DNA of 64,000 bases from Nymphalis io (GCF_905147045.1 NC_065917.1:7146501-7210500), one strand, 5' to 3'; shown: positions 20,328 through 32,400, counted from the first letter of the stretch. Notes: generated from the sequence alone by a model not told the origin. Numbers and translations are program-made.

Positions 20328-20391
20328 ATATATATATATATATATAATGATTATTATACGACGTCATCGTATATATATATATATATGTATT
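20328..20391. repeat. TA dinucleotide microsatellites around a CRE-like palindrome
   Basis: Two runs of alternating TA flank ATTATACGACGTCATCGTA. A perfect TGACGTCA occurs again at about 20638-20645. Confidence 0.8.
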
Positions 20392-20566
20392 TCTTAGTGT
20401 AGAAACGGTCGAGTTAGTCTAGTATAGTGTAGTATCGTGTACCGTGTGTACAGAAAGTTAAAATTTCTGTGAAATATGCTTTAGAAATACCTTAAATTAA
20501 TAAAATAAAACATTACACACACTGCAACACACACATACGCAATTACGCATTTGAAATGTTTATAAT

Positions 20567-21109
20567 TGTAGCAGTACGTCGATACGCACATAGTAACAAG
20601 AACACACGCCACGCATGCCGCATTATATGACGTCATCGTTTGAAACAATGAATAGCTCTGAAAAGAACTGTTTATTTGAAACAACGTAGTATGACGTAAT
20701 GTCAAGCTCTTAAAAGAGCTGTTTTTATAGTTATAATCTTCACATAATAATCTTCGCTTCAATTGGTTTCACTTCTTCAATGAAAACGACTCAACTTGCT
20801 GACTTCTTGAAACACGTCTTCACTCCACGCGCCGCTCGAACTGACTGAACGCGACGCCGCGGTAAAACGAGTATTTTTAGAAGCGGGAGTAAGACGCAAA
20901 ACAGGTTTTTACGCGCCAATCAAAATCCCTACTTTTAATGTAGACGCGCGCATTTGATATTATTTTTACAACTTATATTTTTCTTTCTATTTTGATTGGT
21001 TAATTTTTACTTCACATTTTCTATATATACTCGTACCGTTTTTTAATAAATCATTCCACCATAATCCACCAGTTCTACCGTTCTCAAGAAGTTTTATTTT
21101 ACTGCTACA
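20567..21109 (+). mobile_element. Probable solo LTR
   Basis: The 543-bp unit starts TGTAGCAGTA and ends with its exact reverse complement TACTGCTACA, i.e. TG...CA. Inside are a CRE (TGACGTCA, near 20638), a second near-CRE (TGACGTAA, near 20691), a TATATATA box near 21022 and an AATAAA signal near 21045, in the order U3-R-U5. No second LTR or pol sequence lies nearby, and I do not see a matching target duplication, so the orientation and class are tentative. An alternative is a MITE with 10-bp termini. Confidence 0.5.
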
Positions 21110-22289
21110 ACGTTAACCTCCTAAATAGTCTTTGGTCACACTGTAATGAGATTAATATTAAATCATTTACAAATACTAATATACTCTTTTGCTTTTATAA
21201 TTTGTCTAATAGATATTTGTGCGTTATAATATATTTATTTTGCCATTTCTCTAATTATTTATTAAAAGTTTTGGGTCACAACTAAAAATCAATAAATTAT
21301 TATCTGTAGGAACTGCACGCGCACTGTCAAACGCAACTGCGTAAAAGTGACAACTGTCACAATCAAAAAGTTTTGTTAACAATTTCGAGTTTTCAGTGTT
21401 TTTTTGTTCAGTTTTTACATAAAACTAATATTGCATACGTATTGAGTGTATCTTTATGATCTCATATTATATCTTTCATGACAGTCCACCTCGAGACTGC
21501 GTGCCTAGCAAAGCCTAAAAGATCAATTATAATAATAATACACGGTCTTATAAATGCGTGCTGTGAACATTAACTTTTTATTTAATATGTTAAAACTTTA
21601 AATTTCGTTTCGGCTCCTGTCAAAAGTTTTAAAATGGCGGTTAAAAATTCAACGTTTTTCCTACCGAAGTTGCTTATAAACCACGAAATAAATAACAATC
21701 AAATTTAGAGAAGTGTCTACTACATTTCCTATATTTATTAGCCACATAAGGAGTGTGAAAAGAAAAAAAATCGCAATTTTATTACACTCGATTGGTGGAA
21801 AAGGTATAGAAATATTCAATTAATTCAACATTGAAAAAACAAAAATCACCAGAAGATCTCATTAATAAATTTAACAACTATGGACAGACATGCATTTTTC
21901 ATAAGAAAACAACGCGAACACGAAGATATAAACAACTATTACGAATCTAGAAAATCGCATCGTCAGCTTAAAATGTGATTTTGTTGAATTAAAAGAGTCA
22001 TCGGTCCATCACGGACCAAATATAGCAAATATGTGCTCGAGTAGCTCGCACATACGTCAAAGATTATTACAACGGTCATCGCGCAACAAAACACAGAACA
22101 CATAAATAAAAACACTGAGTTGTCGTTGTCATCTTCTAATAAATATCAAGTGATGAAGGAGGAGTAAAAGAGTGAAACAATACACAGTACAGAATATAGA
22201 GGATGTGCATTTACTAGCAAGGATAATCAGATAGATAACCAATTTGGATGAAAACGAAATTGTGAAGCATGGTCATATTTGCCTAATCG
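21110..22289. other. AT-rich stretch, no gene recognised
   Basis: Scattered coding-looking words occur near 21880-22150, but none forms a splice-bounded exon or known domain. The stretch may be decayed LINE sequence leading into the next fragment. Confidence 0.45.
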
Positions 22290-22480
22290 ATATATAAATT
22301 GAATAAAAGTATTTTGAAGTCTCAGTTTTATTGAATTCGTCTTCGGTTAATGCTACAAAGCTTGCATCAGCATAATCAAGAATAGGAAGAAGTAGATCTG
22401 TGCGAGCATTATTTAAAAGAAAATGTTGAAGACAACGCAAAGACCTCAGAGCTGCAAACAGTCCAGCTAAGAATTTTCAC
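22290..22480 (-). pseudogene. LINE reverse transcriptase fragment
   Basis: The minus strand reads LFAALRSLRCLQHFLLNNA then LLPILDYADASFVAL, the segment after the RT core in Jockey/I-group LINEs (connection to the ILDYAD motif). Nothing else of the element is recognisable. Confidence 0.65.
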
Positions 22481-23239
22481 AAATTTAATAAATATTGTCA
22501 AACATTATGGATGGCAAGGAAGACCACTCGACTTTTGATATTTGTTTCCGGCTGCTAATAATGATGGCTTGAGGTTAGCTAGGGTTTGACATTAAGACCT
22601 AAAGATTCACTCCACTCAAGAAAGATATTGTGGTCGTTATTCATCCTTGCGATAGCCATAGCTGCCGAAATTATAATAAATTCTATTGAGATATTTATAT
22701 TATGTATTTGAAAAATCAATGCTTTTTAAAATAAAATATGATTTGACATTATTCTAATTTAATTTAATTTAGTTAGTTCCAATTAATTCTATTTTTTTAT
22801 AAATATGTATTTTTTAAACTGTTTTGTTGTTAAATTGTTGTGGATTTTCTCTATTATGTTTGACATTCTTGACCATAAAAATATACTTTTTTTCTCCTAG
22901 ATTATATTTCAATAATGTTCAAATTAACATTTAACTAATTTCTAAAATTATTATGAATACTAAGTACAACAAATTTCTAATTTAATTCAATTTAATTTAT
23001 TGTTATCATAATATGTTATTTATTAATGATTATAAAATGTAATTAATGTAATATATTGGTCATTCAGTTAATACAAAATTAATAAAATGCACGCTGTAAT
23101 TACATATAATTAAAAGTGCAATTAATCTTGCTTAGCCTTAATTATATATTATATATATATTAAGAAAACAAATAACAACACATCACATGACTTCAAAAAC
23201 ATAACACAAAGAAAAATCTTCTATAACATATTAAATAAC
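22481..23239. other. AT-rich stretch without a gene
   Basis: Mostly A and T runs, with no exon, tRNA-like box or element terminus recognised. Confidence 0.5.
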
Positions 23240-23895
23240 TAATTTGGGTATCTTACAATTGGTACACATTTCCGTTTTGGTCTACCTGTGGAGCTAGCTA
23301 TATTTGGACAGGGTGCTGAACTGTCGTTACTACTACCACCAATTAAATCTAACCCGCCATCTCCTACTGGTCGTGATATCGTGACAGCATTCTCACCCTT
23401 AACCACATTACACTCTTTGTTTGGGCTAGGAAAATAAAAATTTGGTGTTCTTTTTTTGATCTGGTCATCGTGTCTTTTTGATATCTGACCTTTCCATAGT
23501 CAACTATATATTTCTGCGATTCTTCACTACGGATTATAGTAGCTTTACACCATTTATCAGGACCGCTATACATCCTCATCCATACTGCCTCCCCATCTTT
23601 AAATTTACGTGAAGTTCTACCAGTTAGCTTTACCTGATTACCCTGTTCTATCCGAACTTTATTCTTACATAATCCATCGCTACGCATTAAATCTAGCCTA
23701 GATCGTAACGAGCGTCTTTGTAAAAGAATAGCCGGACTCTCACTTGTAGTACTGTGAATACTATTCCGATACGCTAATAAAAAGGTTTGTAATGCTAAAT
23801 CTACATCAACCTTATCTCGTTGTGCTTTTTTTCACATTTTTTCAATTTAGCAGCACTTTCCGCAGCTCCGTTCGAAGATGGGTGATAAATCGGTG
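23240..23895 (-). pseudogene. Ty3/Gypsy integrase, C-terminal part (split from 29128-29340)
   Basis: The minus strand carries the YHPSSNGAAES motif (third catalytic residue, Glu) near 23880, the YRNSIHSTTSESPAILL-type region with frameshifts, and then an open frame 23687-23364. That frame has the GPDKWCKATII..YIVDYG..RYQKD pattern of Gypsy integrase C-termini. The left end near 23240 (TGRPKRKCVP) is close to the end of pol. The first half of the same integrase lies on the other side of the LINE at 23906-29118. Confidence 0.75.
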
Positions 23896-24299
23896 AAAAA
23901 ATTGCACCTTAAAGTCGATTGAGTCGAAGTCGAAGTCGATTGAGTCGAGTCGAGGAAGCGCCGAGCGTAACATGTGTATACGAATTGCCTCCTAGTTTTT
24001 TATTTAAAATAATCAGTAAAGTAATATATTACATTAAAAAATTATGTTTAACTATTAGTTTGAGAAATATAAAGCAAGAATTAAACCATAGTGAACAAAA
24101 ACAGTACAATTGAAAGTGATATAAACTATTAACAAAAATTTAAAATATAACGTGTAGTTAATAAGTGCAATCAGTGCAGGACGCGTGAGTGTGTCATCGC
24201 CGGCAAAGGTCATTGACCGCGCGCTGTGCTAAAGCGCAACGATTGAATGTTTGCTAAGACATTGTAATTATACCTACGGAGTCAATAATAACAAAAAAG

Positions 24300-25310
24300 A
24301 TGCCTAAATGTGTTACGTGTGGAAAATTTATGGCTGTAGGAGATGGCGCTTCTTGCTGCAAATGCAGGGCTTTAAACCATCTTGCTTGTATTGGGTTATC
24401 AGAGAAATCAAAAGTACCTATTAATTGGACATGTATGGATTGTAAGTCAAAAACTTCAAGGAGAAATAGCGACGATACCCCCGCAAAATGTAATACCTTA
24501 CGAGACGTTAGGCAGCCAGCTTCGAACATGGACGTTTTTATGTCTCCCAGTAATACAGTGTCAGAGCAATCAACTATTATAAGCGAATTGAAAAGTATTA
24601 AAGAAGAGTTGTATGCTACTCGTAATGAGCTGAAAGAATTTAGGAATGAAATGGCATGTATATCGTCTAGTATAATAGTATGTAATGAAAGAATAGATGG
24701 GATCGAGAACAGATTGGAATGCTTAGAAAAACGACTCGAAACTCATAGTATCAACAACGATGAATCCCTGAAAGCAACAGTAGACCAGCTCAAAGCAGAC
24801 TTTAATGAGAGGGAACAAGATTTATTACTTAATGACATCGATATCACCGGCATTCCGGAAAGCAAAGGTGAAAATCCTTATCATATTGTGATGCTCATAG
24901 CCGCAAAACTCAGCGTTAAAATCGATGAACAAGATATCACGCGGGCAGAGCGTATAGGACCTATACACGGTTCAAAAGAAGGAGAAAACGCAACGCGCCC
25001 AATTGTAGTGAGATTATCGAGGAAGACTCTACGAGATGACATACTACGAGCGGCACGTATCCGGCGTGGTGCAGACACAGCAGATATGAATATTCCAGGC
25101 AATCCTAGAAAATTTTACGTCAATGAACGCCTGACAAAAACTAACAGGCAATTATTCAAAAAGACGCGAATTGCGGCTAAAACGTCTAAGTGGAAATTTA
25201 TCTGGACACGAGAAGGAAGAATATATACAAGACAAAACGAAGGTAAACCGAGTATCAGAATCAAATCCGAATCAGATATACTTCGTATTTTTAGGATTGA
25301 TCAAGTTTGA
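24300..25310 (+). CDS. LINE ORF1: PHD-finger, coiled-coil RNA-binding protein
   Basis: 336 residues from the first ATG after the 5' UTR. An N-terminal C4HC3 PHD finger uses C4, C7, C19/C20, C22, H27, C30, C45 and C48. Residues about 75-160 are predicted coiled coil with heptads (ELKSIKEELYATRNELKEF). A basic C-terminal domain (about 165-336) has DIDITGIPESKGENPY and FYVNERLTKTNRQLF, as in ORF1 proteins of CR1-type elements. Its role is to bind the element RNA and form the particle that accompanies the ORF2 protein. The frame is intact and ends 357 bp before ORF2. Confidence 0.9.
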   Translation: MPKCVTCGKFMAVGDGASCCKCRALNHLACIGLSEKSKVPINWTCMDCKSKTSRRNSDDTPAKCNTLRDVRQPASNMDVFMSPSNTVSEQSTIISELKSIKEELYATRNELKEFRNEMACISSSIIVCNERIDGIENRLECLEKRLETHSINNDESLKATVDQLKADFNEREQDLLLNDIDITGIPESKGENPYHIVMLIAAKLSVKIDEQDITRAERIGPIHGSKEGENATRPIVVRLSRKTLRDDILRAARIRRGADTADMNIPGNPRKFYVNERLTKTNRQLFKKTRIAAKTSKWKFIWTREGRIYTRQNEGKPSIRIKSESDILRIFRIDQV

Positions 25311-25667
25311 TCCGATGTTGCGTTTAAATTACATATTAACTTCGTTTTTATCGATAACTCTTTTCATACTTTTACTTTTCGTGTTTTTATTTGTCTTATG
25401 TTTACTTTTATTATTATTATTAATAAATGCACATTCACTCTATGTATATTTAAAACTGCACTATACTCGTGTAATCATAATAACCATAACAATAGGAAAG
25501 ACGACAAATATGCTTATTTATATTATTATACCCACAATTATTATATCAAGAAGATCTAAGTTATTGAATTATTGTATGAACAAGGGCATGTTAACTACTC
25601 AAATTATAAACAAATTTAAATTCTTATATATTTATGTTTGGGGAACAGGTAGCAAGGCAGCAATCAC

Positions 25668-28517
25668 ATGACGGAATATTTAAGACTTAGTTTGCTCAAT
25701 GTTAGATCACTCAACACGGGACGAGATGAACTCTTAGTTTCTATAGAAAAGCATTCGCCTGATGTATTGGCCATAAACGAAACCTGGATTAGAGAAGGAG
25801 ACGACATATCTCTGCTGCAAATACCAGGGTATATTTTTAAACATATACCCAGATCTACAGGGAAAAGAGGAGGTGGTGTTGGTTTTTATATTAAAAAAAA
25901 AATCAGGACTCACATCATACAACATCCGAAAACGTCTCTAGAACAAATGTGGATTGAGTTACAACACAAAGGGCTTCGCTTAGCCATCGGGACTGTCTAT
26001 AGGCCGGAAACACAAAATATTGGAAACTCTATAGAAGAATTAAGTGAAACTTTGAGCTCCCTGTCAGCGTACAGTTTTCAATGTCTCTTAACTGATTTTA
26101 ATATTGACCTTTTAAATAGTAGTTCAAACGACACAAAAGAATTTTTAAGGTCCTTAGATCAACAAAATTACACACAGTTAGTTCAGGAGCCTACGAGAAT
26201 AACTATGACATCAGCAACACTTTTAGATTTAATAATAATAGACACCCCAATGCTGTGTACAAAAATTGAAGTAATTCACAATCCTTGCTTAAGTGACCAT
26301 GCCTTAATACTAGCAGACTTTGACATAAAAAAACAAAAAGATGGGGTAAAATCAATTACCAAAAGATGTTTTAATGATATAGACGAGGAAGAATTTGGGG
26401 AAGATTTGAAAAATATTTCATGGAATAAAATCAAAGAATCTGAAAGCATCAATGAGATGGTAGCAAAGTTTAATTGTGAAATATTAAATTTATTTGATAA
26501 ACACGCACCGGTTAAAGTCATAAAAATAAAAAACAATTCTTATCCATGGATTACCGAGGTTATTAAAATAATGATGGAAAAAAGGGATGAGGCGCTAAAA
26601 AAAGCCCATAATAGTAAAAATGATGCAAGTTGGTCATATTATAAAATGTTCAAAAATTTTACCAATGCAAGTATAAAAAGAGAAAAAAAAGCTTATATAA
26701 ATTTCTATGTGAATAAAAATGCCAATAGACCAGTTCTAATGTGGCAACATTTTAAGAAAATTTCTCCCTTAGGCAAGGGCAATTCAGGTTGTATACCACC
26801 TCATTTGCAAGAACCAGACAAAATTAACGATTTTTTTATGACATTGCCAGGCAATGAAATCACAGATTTAAAGACACTAGCTCAATTCACAACGAATCGA
26901 GACTCGAACACCGAATTTTTCATAAAAGAATGCTCGAAAGAGCAAGTACTTAACATAATAAACAACATCTCTTCAAATGCAATTGGGCATGATAACATTT
27001 CAATAACTATGATAAAATTAACCTTGCCTGTTACGCTTGATATTATTACCTATATCATTAATCAATCTATCAAAACACACACGTTTCCAGACTCATGGAA
27101 AATAGCAAAAGTAATACCTTTACCAAAAATCACATCAGTAGAAAACTATAAAGATCTAAGACCCATCAGCATTCTTCCGGTTATGTCAAAAATTATAGAA
27201 AAAATCGTATGTATGCAACTAACAACCTACTTGGAAACACATAACATACTTCCAGAACATCAATCTGGCTTTAGAAAAGCTCATGGAACGGCCGCTGCGT
27301 TATCAGCAGTAACAGATGATATTCTTTCGGCATCAGATAATGGTAACGGAAGTATACTCGTTTTATTAGATTTTTCAAGAGCTTTTGATTGTATAAATAT
27401 TGAACTTATGTTGGCAAAATTATATTACTATGGAATATCACACAATGCCTGTAAATGGTTCATGTCTTTTTTAAAGGGAAGAAAACAGTATGTTTCTATA
27501 GAAAGTTCTGAACAAAAGGAACCGCTGATTTCGCACATTAAATCTAACACACGTGGAACCCCCCAAGGATCAAGTCTAAGCCCAATCCTTTTTATCATAT
27601 ATACAGTGGATTTAAGTCGCGAGTTAAATAGCTGTAAGATACATCAGTACGCAGATGATACTCAGGTATATCTACACTTTGATCCAAAAAATACAAACAT
27701 TTCAGTAAATTTTATAAATAATGATTTAGAACATATATCTCAGTGGTCGGAAAAAAATAATTTAGTTCTTAATGCGAATAAATCAAAATATATGGTACTG
27801 GGCAGCAAACATCAACGTGAATGCATTAAGGGACACAACTTACAGATCAAAATAGGCAATGAATCTTTAGAACAAGTAAAAGTTGCTAAAAATCTTGGTC
27901 TATACGTTGACGAAAATCTCAGATTTATAGAACATCTAAATCTGAAAATAAAAAATGCTTTTTATAAATTAAAAGTTCTATATAGTTTGAGACCTTTCAT
28001 GTCGGAGAAAGTGAGAGTTACCCTGGTTGAGTCACTTATTTTATCGATTTTTAATTACTGTGACACAGTGTATGGTCCCAGATTATTGAAGGAGACCGAA
28101 AAAGCTGTACAAAGAGTTCAAAATGCTTGCACTAGGTTTTGTTTTGACGTTCCTAAGAGATCACATGTAGCTCCTTTCATTAATTGTCACAATATTTTAA
28201 ACATGAAATCACGTAGGAAGCTTCATCTAGCAGTATCTTTACATAAAATTGTACGGAGCAAAAAGCCAAATTACTTATATCAAAAGCTTGACTGGCTAGA
28301 GAATAGAAGAGATAGGAGTGTCCGAGAAAATGAGAAGATTAAACTATTAATTCCTAAACATAAGACAGTAGGATTTAAAGGTTCTTTCAAATATGCTGCA
28401 GCAAAAATTTGGAATAACCTACCACCTCCCTTACGTGAATGTCATTTTTCAATTGTAATTTTAAAAAAATGCCTTAAAGAATATTACCTTCGTCTACAAG
28501 TAGAAGTGGCTACGTAA
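25668..28517 (+). CDS. LINE ORF2: endonuclease and reverse transcriptase
   Basis: 949 residues. The N-terminal apurinic-type endonuclease has LLNVRSL (about 9-15), AINETW with the catalytic Glu (about 36-41), GGGVGFYI, LLTDFNIDLL and CLSDHALI (about 209-216). The RT follows with LRPISILPVMSKI, HQSGFRK.HGTAAAL, LLDFSRAFDCI, GTPQGSSLSPILFIIY, HQYADDTQVY and LVLNANKSK, then a C-terminal region ending KIWNNLPPPLRECHF. All catalytic residues I can check are present. The ATG at 25668 is chosen because the endonuclease core starts within ten residues. This enzyme nicks target DNA and primes reverse transcription there, and it may also serve SINEs with a compatible tail. Confidence 0.92.
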   Translation: MTEYLRLSLLNVRSLNTGRDELLVSIEKHSPDVLAINETWIREGDDISLLQIPGYIFKHIPRSTGKRGGGVGFYIKKKIRTHIIQHPKTSLEQMWIELQHKGLRLAIGTVYRPETQNIGNSIEELSETLSSLSAYSFQCLLTDFNIDLLNSSSNDTKEFLRSLDQQNYTQLVQEPTRITMTSATLLDLIIIDTPMLCTKIEVIHNPCLSDHALILADFDIKKQKDGVKSITKRCFNDIDEEEFGEDLKNISWNKIKESESINEMVAKFNCEILNLFDKHAPVKVIKIKNNSYPWITEVIKIMMEKRDEALKKAHNSKNDASWSYYKMFKNFTNASIKREKKAYINFYVNKNANRPVLMWQHFKKISPLGKGNSGCIPPHLQEPDKINDFFMTLPGNEITDLKTLAQFTTNRDSNTEFFIKECSKEQVLNIINNISSNAIGHDNISITMIKLTLPVTLDIITYIINQSIKTHTFPDSWKIAKVIPLPKITSVENYKDLRPISILPVMSKIIEKIVCMQLTTYLETHNILPEHQSGFRKAHGTAAALSAVTDDILSASDNGNGSILVLLDFSRAFDCINIELMLAKLYYYGISHNACKWFMSFLKGRKQYVSIESSEQKEPLISHIKSNTRGTPQGSSLSPILFIIYTVDLSRELNSCKIHQYADDTQVYLHFDPKNTNISVNFINNDLEHISQWSEKNNLVLNANKSKYMVLGSKHQRECIKGHNLQIKIGNESLEQVKVAKNLGLYVDENLRFIEHLNLKIKNAFYKLKVLYSLRPFMSEKVRVTLVESLILSIFNYCDTVYGPRLLKETEKAVQRVQNACTRFCFDVPKRSHVAPFINCHNILNMKSRRKLHLAVSLHKIVRSKKPNYLYQKLDWLENRRDRSVRENEKIKLLIPKHKTVGFKGSFKYAAAKIWNNLPPPLRECHFSIVILKKCLKEYYLRLQVEVAT

Positions 28518-29127
28518 CAAAAACTTTACAAATTAATGCGAATGAAGCAAAATATGAAAGAATAGAATCCTAAAAACTTGGACTTCTCTTTATTTTTATT
28601 TAGTCATAGTTTCAATTGTCCTAGCCATGACGTACACATAGAGTTATGGTTGTTATGATGCGAAGATGTGCGTGCGTGTATTAAGTTTTTGGTTGTTCTA
28701 TTAATGTTCAGCTTTAAAATGTAGTTATTGACCTGGAGAAATTGCTTATTTACTTCTTTTTGTGCTATATAATTATGTCACTGGTTTTTCTTTTACTTGC
28801 TTTTATATCAGTTTTTGTTTTTTTTGATTTCATTATATTTTAATATGATACGGAACGGTGCGGCGCTCTCAACTAAATCAACTGAATATAGAAGGAGCAA
28901 GCTGAAAATCAGCGCTGGGCATAGCACAGCACATAGCTGAGCTTGCAACCAATTGCGATACGGTCGTCAATGAAAAAGAGTGGTAAATTAGAAAAATGTG
29001 TCCAGTATGAATAATTTGTATCTCATAAAAATATGTACGTTTTTTCTTAAGAGTTACTTTGTAATGTACGACCTATCTGAAGCAATAAATTTTTATTATT
29101 ATTATTATTATTATTATTAAAAATTGC

Positions 29128-29340
29128 TTAATACCATTTTGAATTAAAAATTGTTTAAACTCTTAAACTAGTAAAAGTAGGACCCTGATCTGAAACTAAC
29201 TCCTTTGGTAAACCGAATCTTGCAAAGGTTGAGGTTAAAACTTTTATTAAAACTGATGCGTTCATTTTTGTCATTCTAAAAATTTCAATCCATTTCGTAG
29301 TCGAATCGATAATGACTAAAAATATACTTCCATTTATTGG
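29128..29340 (-). pseudogene. Ty3/Gypsy integrase, catalytic core part (split from 23240-23895)
   Basis: The minus strand reads VIIDSTTKWIEIF, then TFARFGLPKELVSDQGPTFTS, which holds the first two Asp residues of the DDE triad. It continues after a one-base shift to EFKQF and NGIK. It joins in sequence to the YHPSSNGAAE part at 23880 once the LINE and one duplicate of AAAAATTGC are ignored. Its left neighbour in integrase order is missing, because a Jockey LINE tail begins at 29341. Confidence 0.8.
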
Positions 29341-29449
29341 TTTTTTTTTTATGTGCGCCGGGATGGCAAATGACTATTCCACCTGATGGTAAGTGGTAGT
29401 AGAGTCCAAACGCGACGACGGTCAGTACAGTTGGGAAGAATGTTCTGTA

Positions 29450-32400
29450 CTAGCCGTCCCCGCCTTGCCGGCCCGCTAGTTGCCTCTTCACGCCTCGTTT
29501 GAAAGAACCCGGGTTGTAAGAGGAGGGGAACACGTGAGCTGGTAAGGAATTCCATTTTTTGGAAGTGCGACAAAGAAAGGAGTTGCCAAATTTCTTTGTT
29601 CGCGATGGAATTGATGTCACAGTTAGGCGGTGACATCGAGAACCAGCTCGCGTGGACTTAAGAAGGAAGGGGGAAGCAGGAATTAGAGAGAATAATTCCT
29701 CAGAGCACTCGCCGTGATACAGTCGATAGAAAGCGCTCAGTGCTGCTATCTCACGACGCAATTGTAAAGGTTCAAGGGTGTTTGTGACCTTTACGTCGCC
29801 AATAATGCGTACGGCACGTCGCTGCAACCGGTCCAAGGCCTCAAGTAGGTACTTAGCGGAGCCATCCCAAAGGTGCGAGCAATATTCAACGCAAGACCGT
29901 ACCTGTGTTTTGTATAACAGGCACAGTTGTTGTGGCGTGAAAAAACGCCGCACCTTGTTCAGAACTCCGAGTTTCCGTGAAGCTGTGTTTATAATAGCCT
30001 CGATGTAATCCCTTGGACTAAGGTCGCAGCGAACGTTCATCCCCAGCATGGCGATTTTGCTTTGTATCATCAGCGGTGTGCCACAGAGGGAGGGAAGAGG
30101 GGAAAATGGTGACTTTTTCGCTGTGAGAGCGCATACCTGTGTTTTCTTGGCATTAAACTCAACAAGATTATCAGAACCCCATTTGGCAATGAGCTCTAAC
30201 GTCCTATCGAGTTCAATGACAAGATCCTTCCGCCTCTCCTCAATTTCCGCCCGCCCAGCCACTGCGCGTCCGTGGTATCCACCATGCACTGTACTATCGT
30301 CTGCATAGCAATGTGTGTTCCCAAGAGAGAGCATATCATTGATATGCAAAAGAAAGAGTGTCGGAGATAGCACAGATCCCTGGGGGACCCCAGCATTCAC
30401 TACATAGAATTGTGAAGCGCAACCATCAACTAAAACACGAAGGCTACGCTTGTGTAGGAAGCTGGCAATCCAGGTGCATAGCTGAGCAGGCAGACCATAT
30501 GCCGGCAGCTTGGAGAGAAGACTTCTGTGCCAGACCCTGTCGAAAGCCTTGGAGATATCGAGGCTGACAGCCAACGATTCTCCATGCTTGTCGATAGCTT
30601 CACCCCAGAGGTGTGTTACGTACGCTAGAAGATCACCTGTGGACCGTTTTGGTCGAAACCCGTACTGACGATCATTAATTAGACAGTGATCTTCTAGGTA
30701 ATGGATCAGTTGGTTGTTTAAAATCCGTTCCATCACCTTACAAAGTACTGAGGTGATAGCTATTGGCCGATAATTTGCCGGGTCAGACCGATCCCCTTTT
30801 TTGGGAACCGCTTGCACATTAGCTCTTCTCCAAGCCTCCGGCACACATCCCGAAGAGAGAGAAAGTTCGAACAAGCGCGTTAACACAGGAGACAGCTCTA
30901 TTTTAGGATTCAGCACTATGGCTGGTATTCCATCAGGACCGCTAGCTTTCCGTATATCAAGTGATTGCAGCTCCGCACGCACATCACGTTGCCTGATTTT
31001 TTTTTTTTTTTTTTTTTTTATAGAATAGGAAGGCGGACGAGCATATGGGCCACCTGATGGTAAGTGGTCACCAACGCTCTTAGACATTGGCATTGTAAGA
31101 AATGTCAACCATCGCTTACATATCCAATGCGCCACCAACCTTGGGAACTAAGATTTTATGTCCCTTGTGCCTGTAATTACACTGGCTCACTCACCCTTCA
31201 AACCGGAACACAACAATATCAAGTATTGCTGTTTTGCGGTAGAATATCTGATGATTTTGATGTCAGGCATCGTGTGGCCACATGAAGGTATTGTTGGTGG
31301 CAGCGCACTACAATTATCGATCACGGAGTTGTCGGCAAAGAGTTTAGCCAGGAGATCGGCTTTCTCCTGCGGACTGTGAGCTAGCGATCCGTCCGGATTT
31401 CTGAGCGGTGGCAGCGATGGTTGGCAGAAATTGTTTTGCACAGACTTGGTCAGACGCCAGAAGCTACGGGAGCCCCTAGGATGCGAAATAAGGTCATGAC
31501 CAATCTGTACAATGCGCTGTGCATCCGCTCTCGTGCATGCCTTCCTACAAGACTTGGAATTTTTATTGTAGTTTGCTTTCAGTGAGTCAATGTTAGATGC
31601 CCCGCTAACGCAGCCGTTGATCCACGCGCGATATGCCGCCTGCTTAGATGATACAGCGTCGGCACATTCACGAGTGAACCAACGGTTACGCGTACCCCTA
31701 TTGATGAGATCTGAGGTAGGAATGTAGTATTCCATTCCTAACATGATCTCATCAGCAACAGCAGCGGCACTAGCTGTCGGGTCATTCCCACTGAAGCAAC
31801 GTTCCTTCCAAGGGACTGACGCATAGTAATCGCGCATAATGTCCCAATCTGCCGACTTATAGTGCCAAACGCGACGTTTGCATACCGCTGATGGCGGCAG
31901 CTTGGCCTGTGGCACTTTGGTAGATATAAGGCCGTGATCCGAAGAACCAAGTGGAGCTTGAACCACAACCTGATATTCCACCGGGTGAGAAGTCAGCAGA
32001 AGATCCAGTAGAGAAGGCGCTTGCCCATCAATGTCTGGGATCCTGGTGGACTGATCAACCAGTTGGGTCAAGTCGTGTGTGAGAGTAAAAGCATGAGCAG
32101 TTCTTCCAGCATGGTCAGTTTTGAGGGATTTCAACCATGATTCATGGTGAGCATTAAAATCCCCCAAAAACACCAATTCCGCGTTAAGAAACTGCTCTTG
32201 CGCAGCATCTGCCACCCGACTAAGATGGTCAAATAATCGGCTTGTCTCCAAGTCACCATTGTGGGATCTGTAGAGGCACACGTAGACTCGACTCTGACGA
32301 ACCAGGCCCACACGTACCACCAACATGGAGAAGGAGGGGTCCTCCAAGCAGCGCAATTGGTGACAACAAACATCCACCCTGACGAACAAGCATACTCCGG

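Larger units (their letters stand above)
23906..29118 (+). mobile_element. Full-length CR1-like LINE with intact ORF1 and ORF2
   Basis: The element is bounded by the 9-bp duplication AAAAATTGC (23897-23905 and 29119-29127). On both sides lies the same Gypsy integrase, which reads across when the insert is ignored. The 5' UTR (23906-24299) starts with TCGATTGAG/TCGAAG short repeats. ORF1 and ORF2 are uninterrupted, 357 bp apart. The 3' UTR ends in TTA repeats instead of poly(A). A PHD-finger ORF1 and a TTA tail suggest the CR1/Zenon/Kiri side of the Jockey superfamily; the exact family needs a phylogeny. Intact frames and a clean duplication imply recent insertion. Confidence 0.9.

Noticed and set aside
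20086..20397. Open frame beginning in the hairpin island and ending in TA repeats
   Set aside because: The C-terminal half is a translated TA microsatellite, and the first part lies in a region better explained by RNA or DNA structure.
25171..25671. Hydrophobic open frame between LINE ORF1 and ORF2
   Set aside because: It overlaps the end of ORF1 in another frame, and the isoleucine/leucine richness reflects AT-rich inter-ORF sequence.
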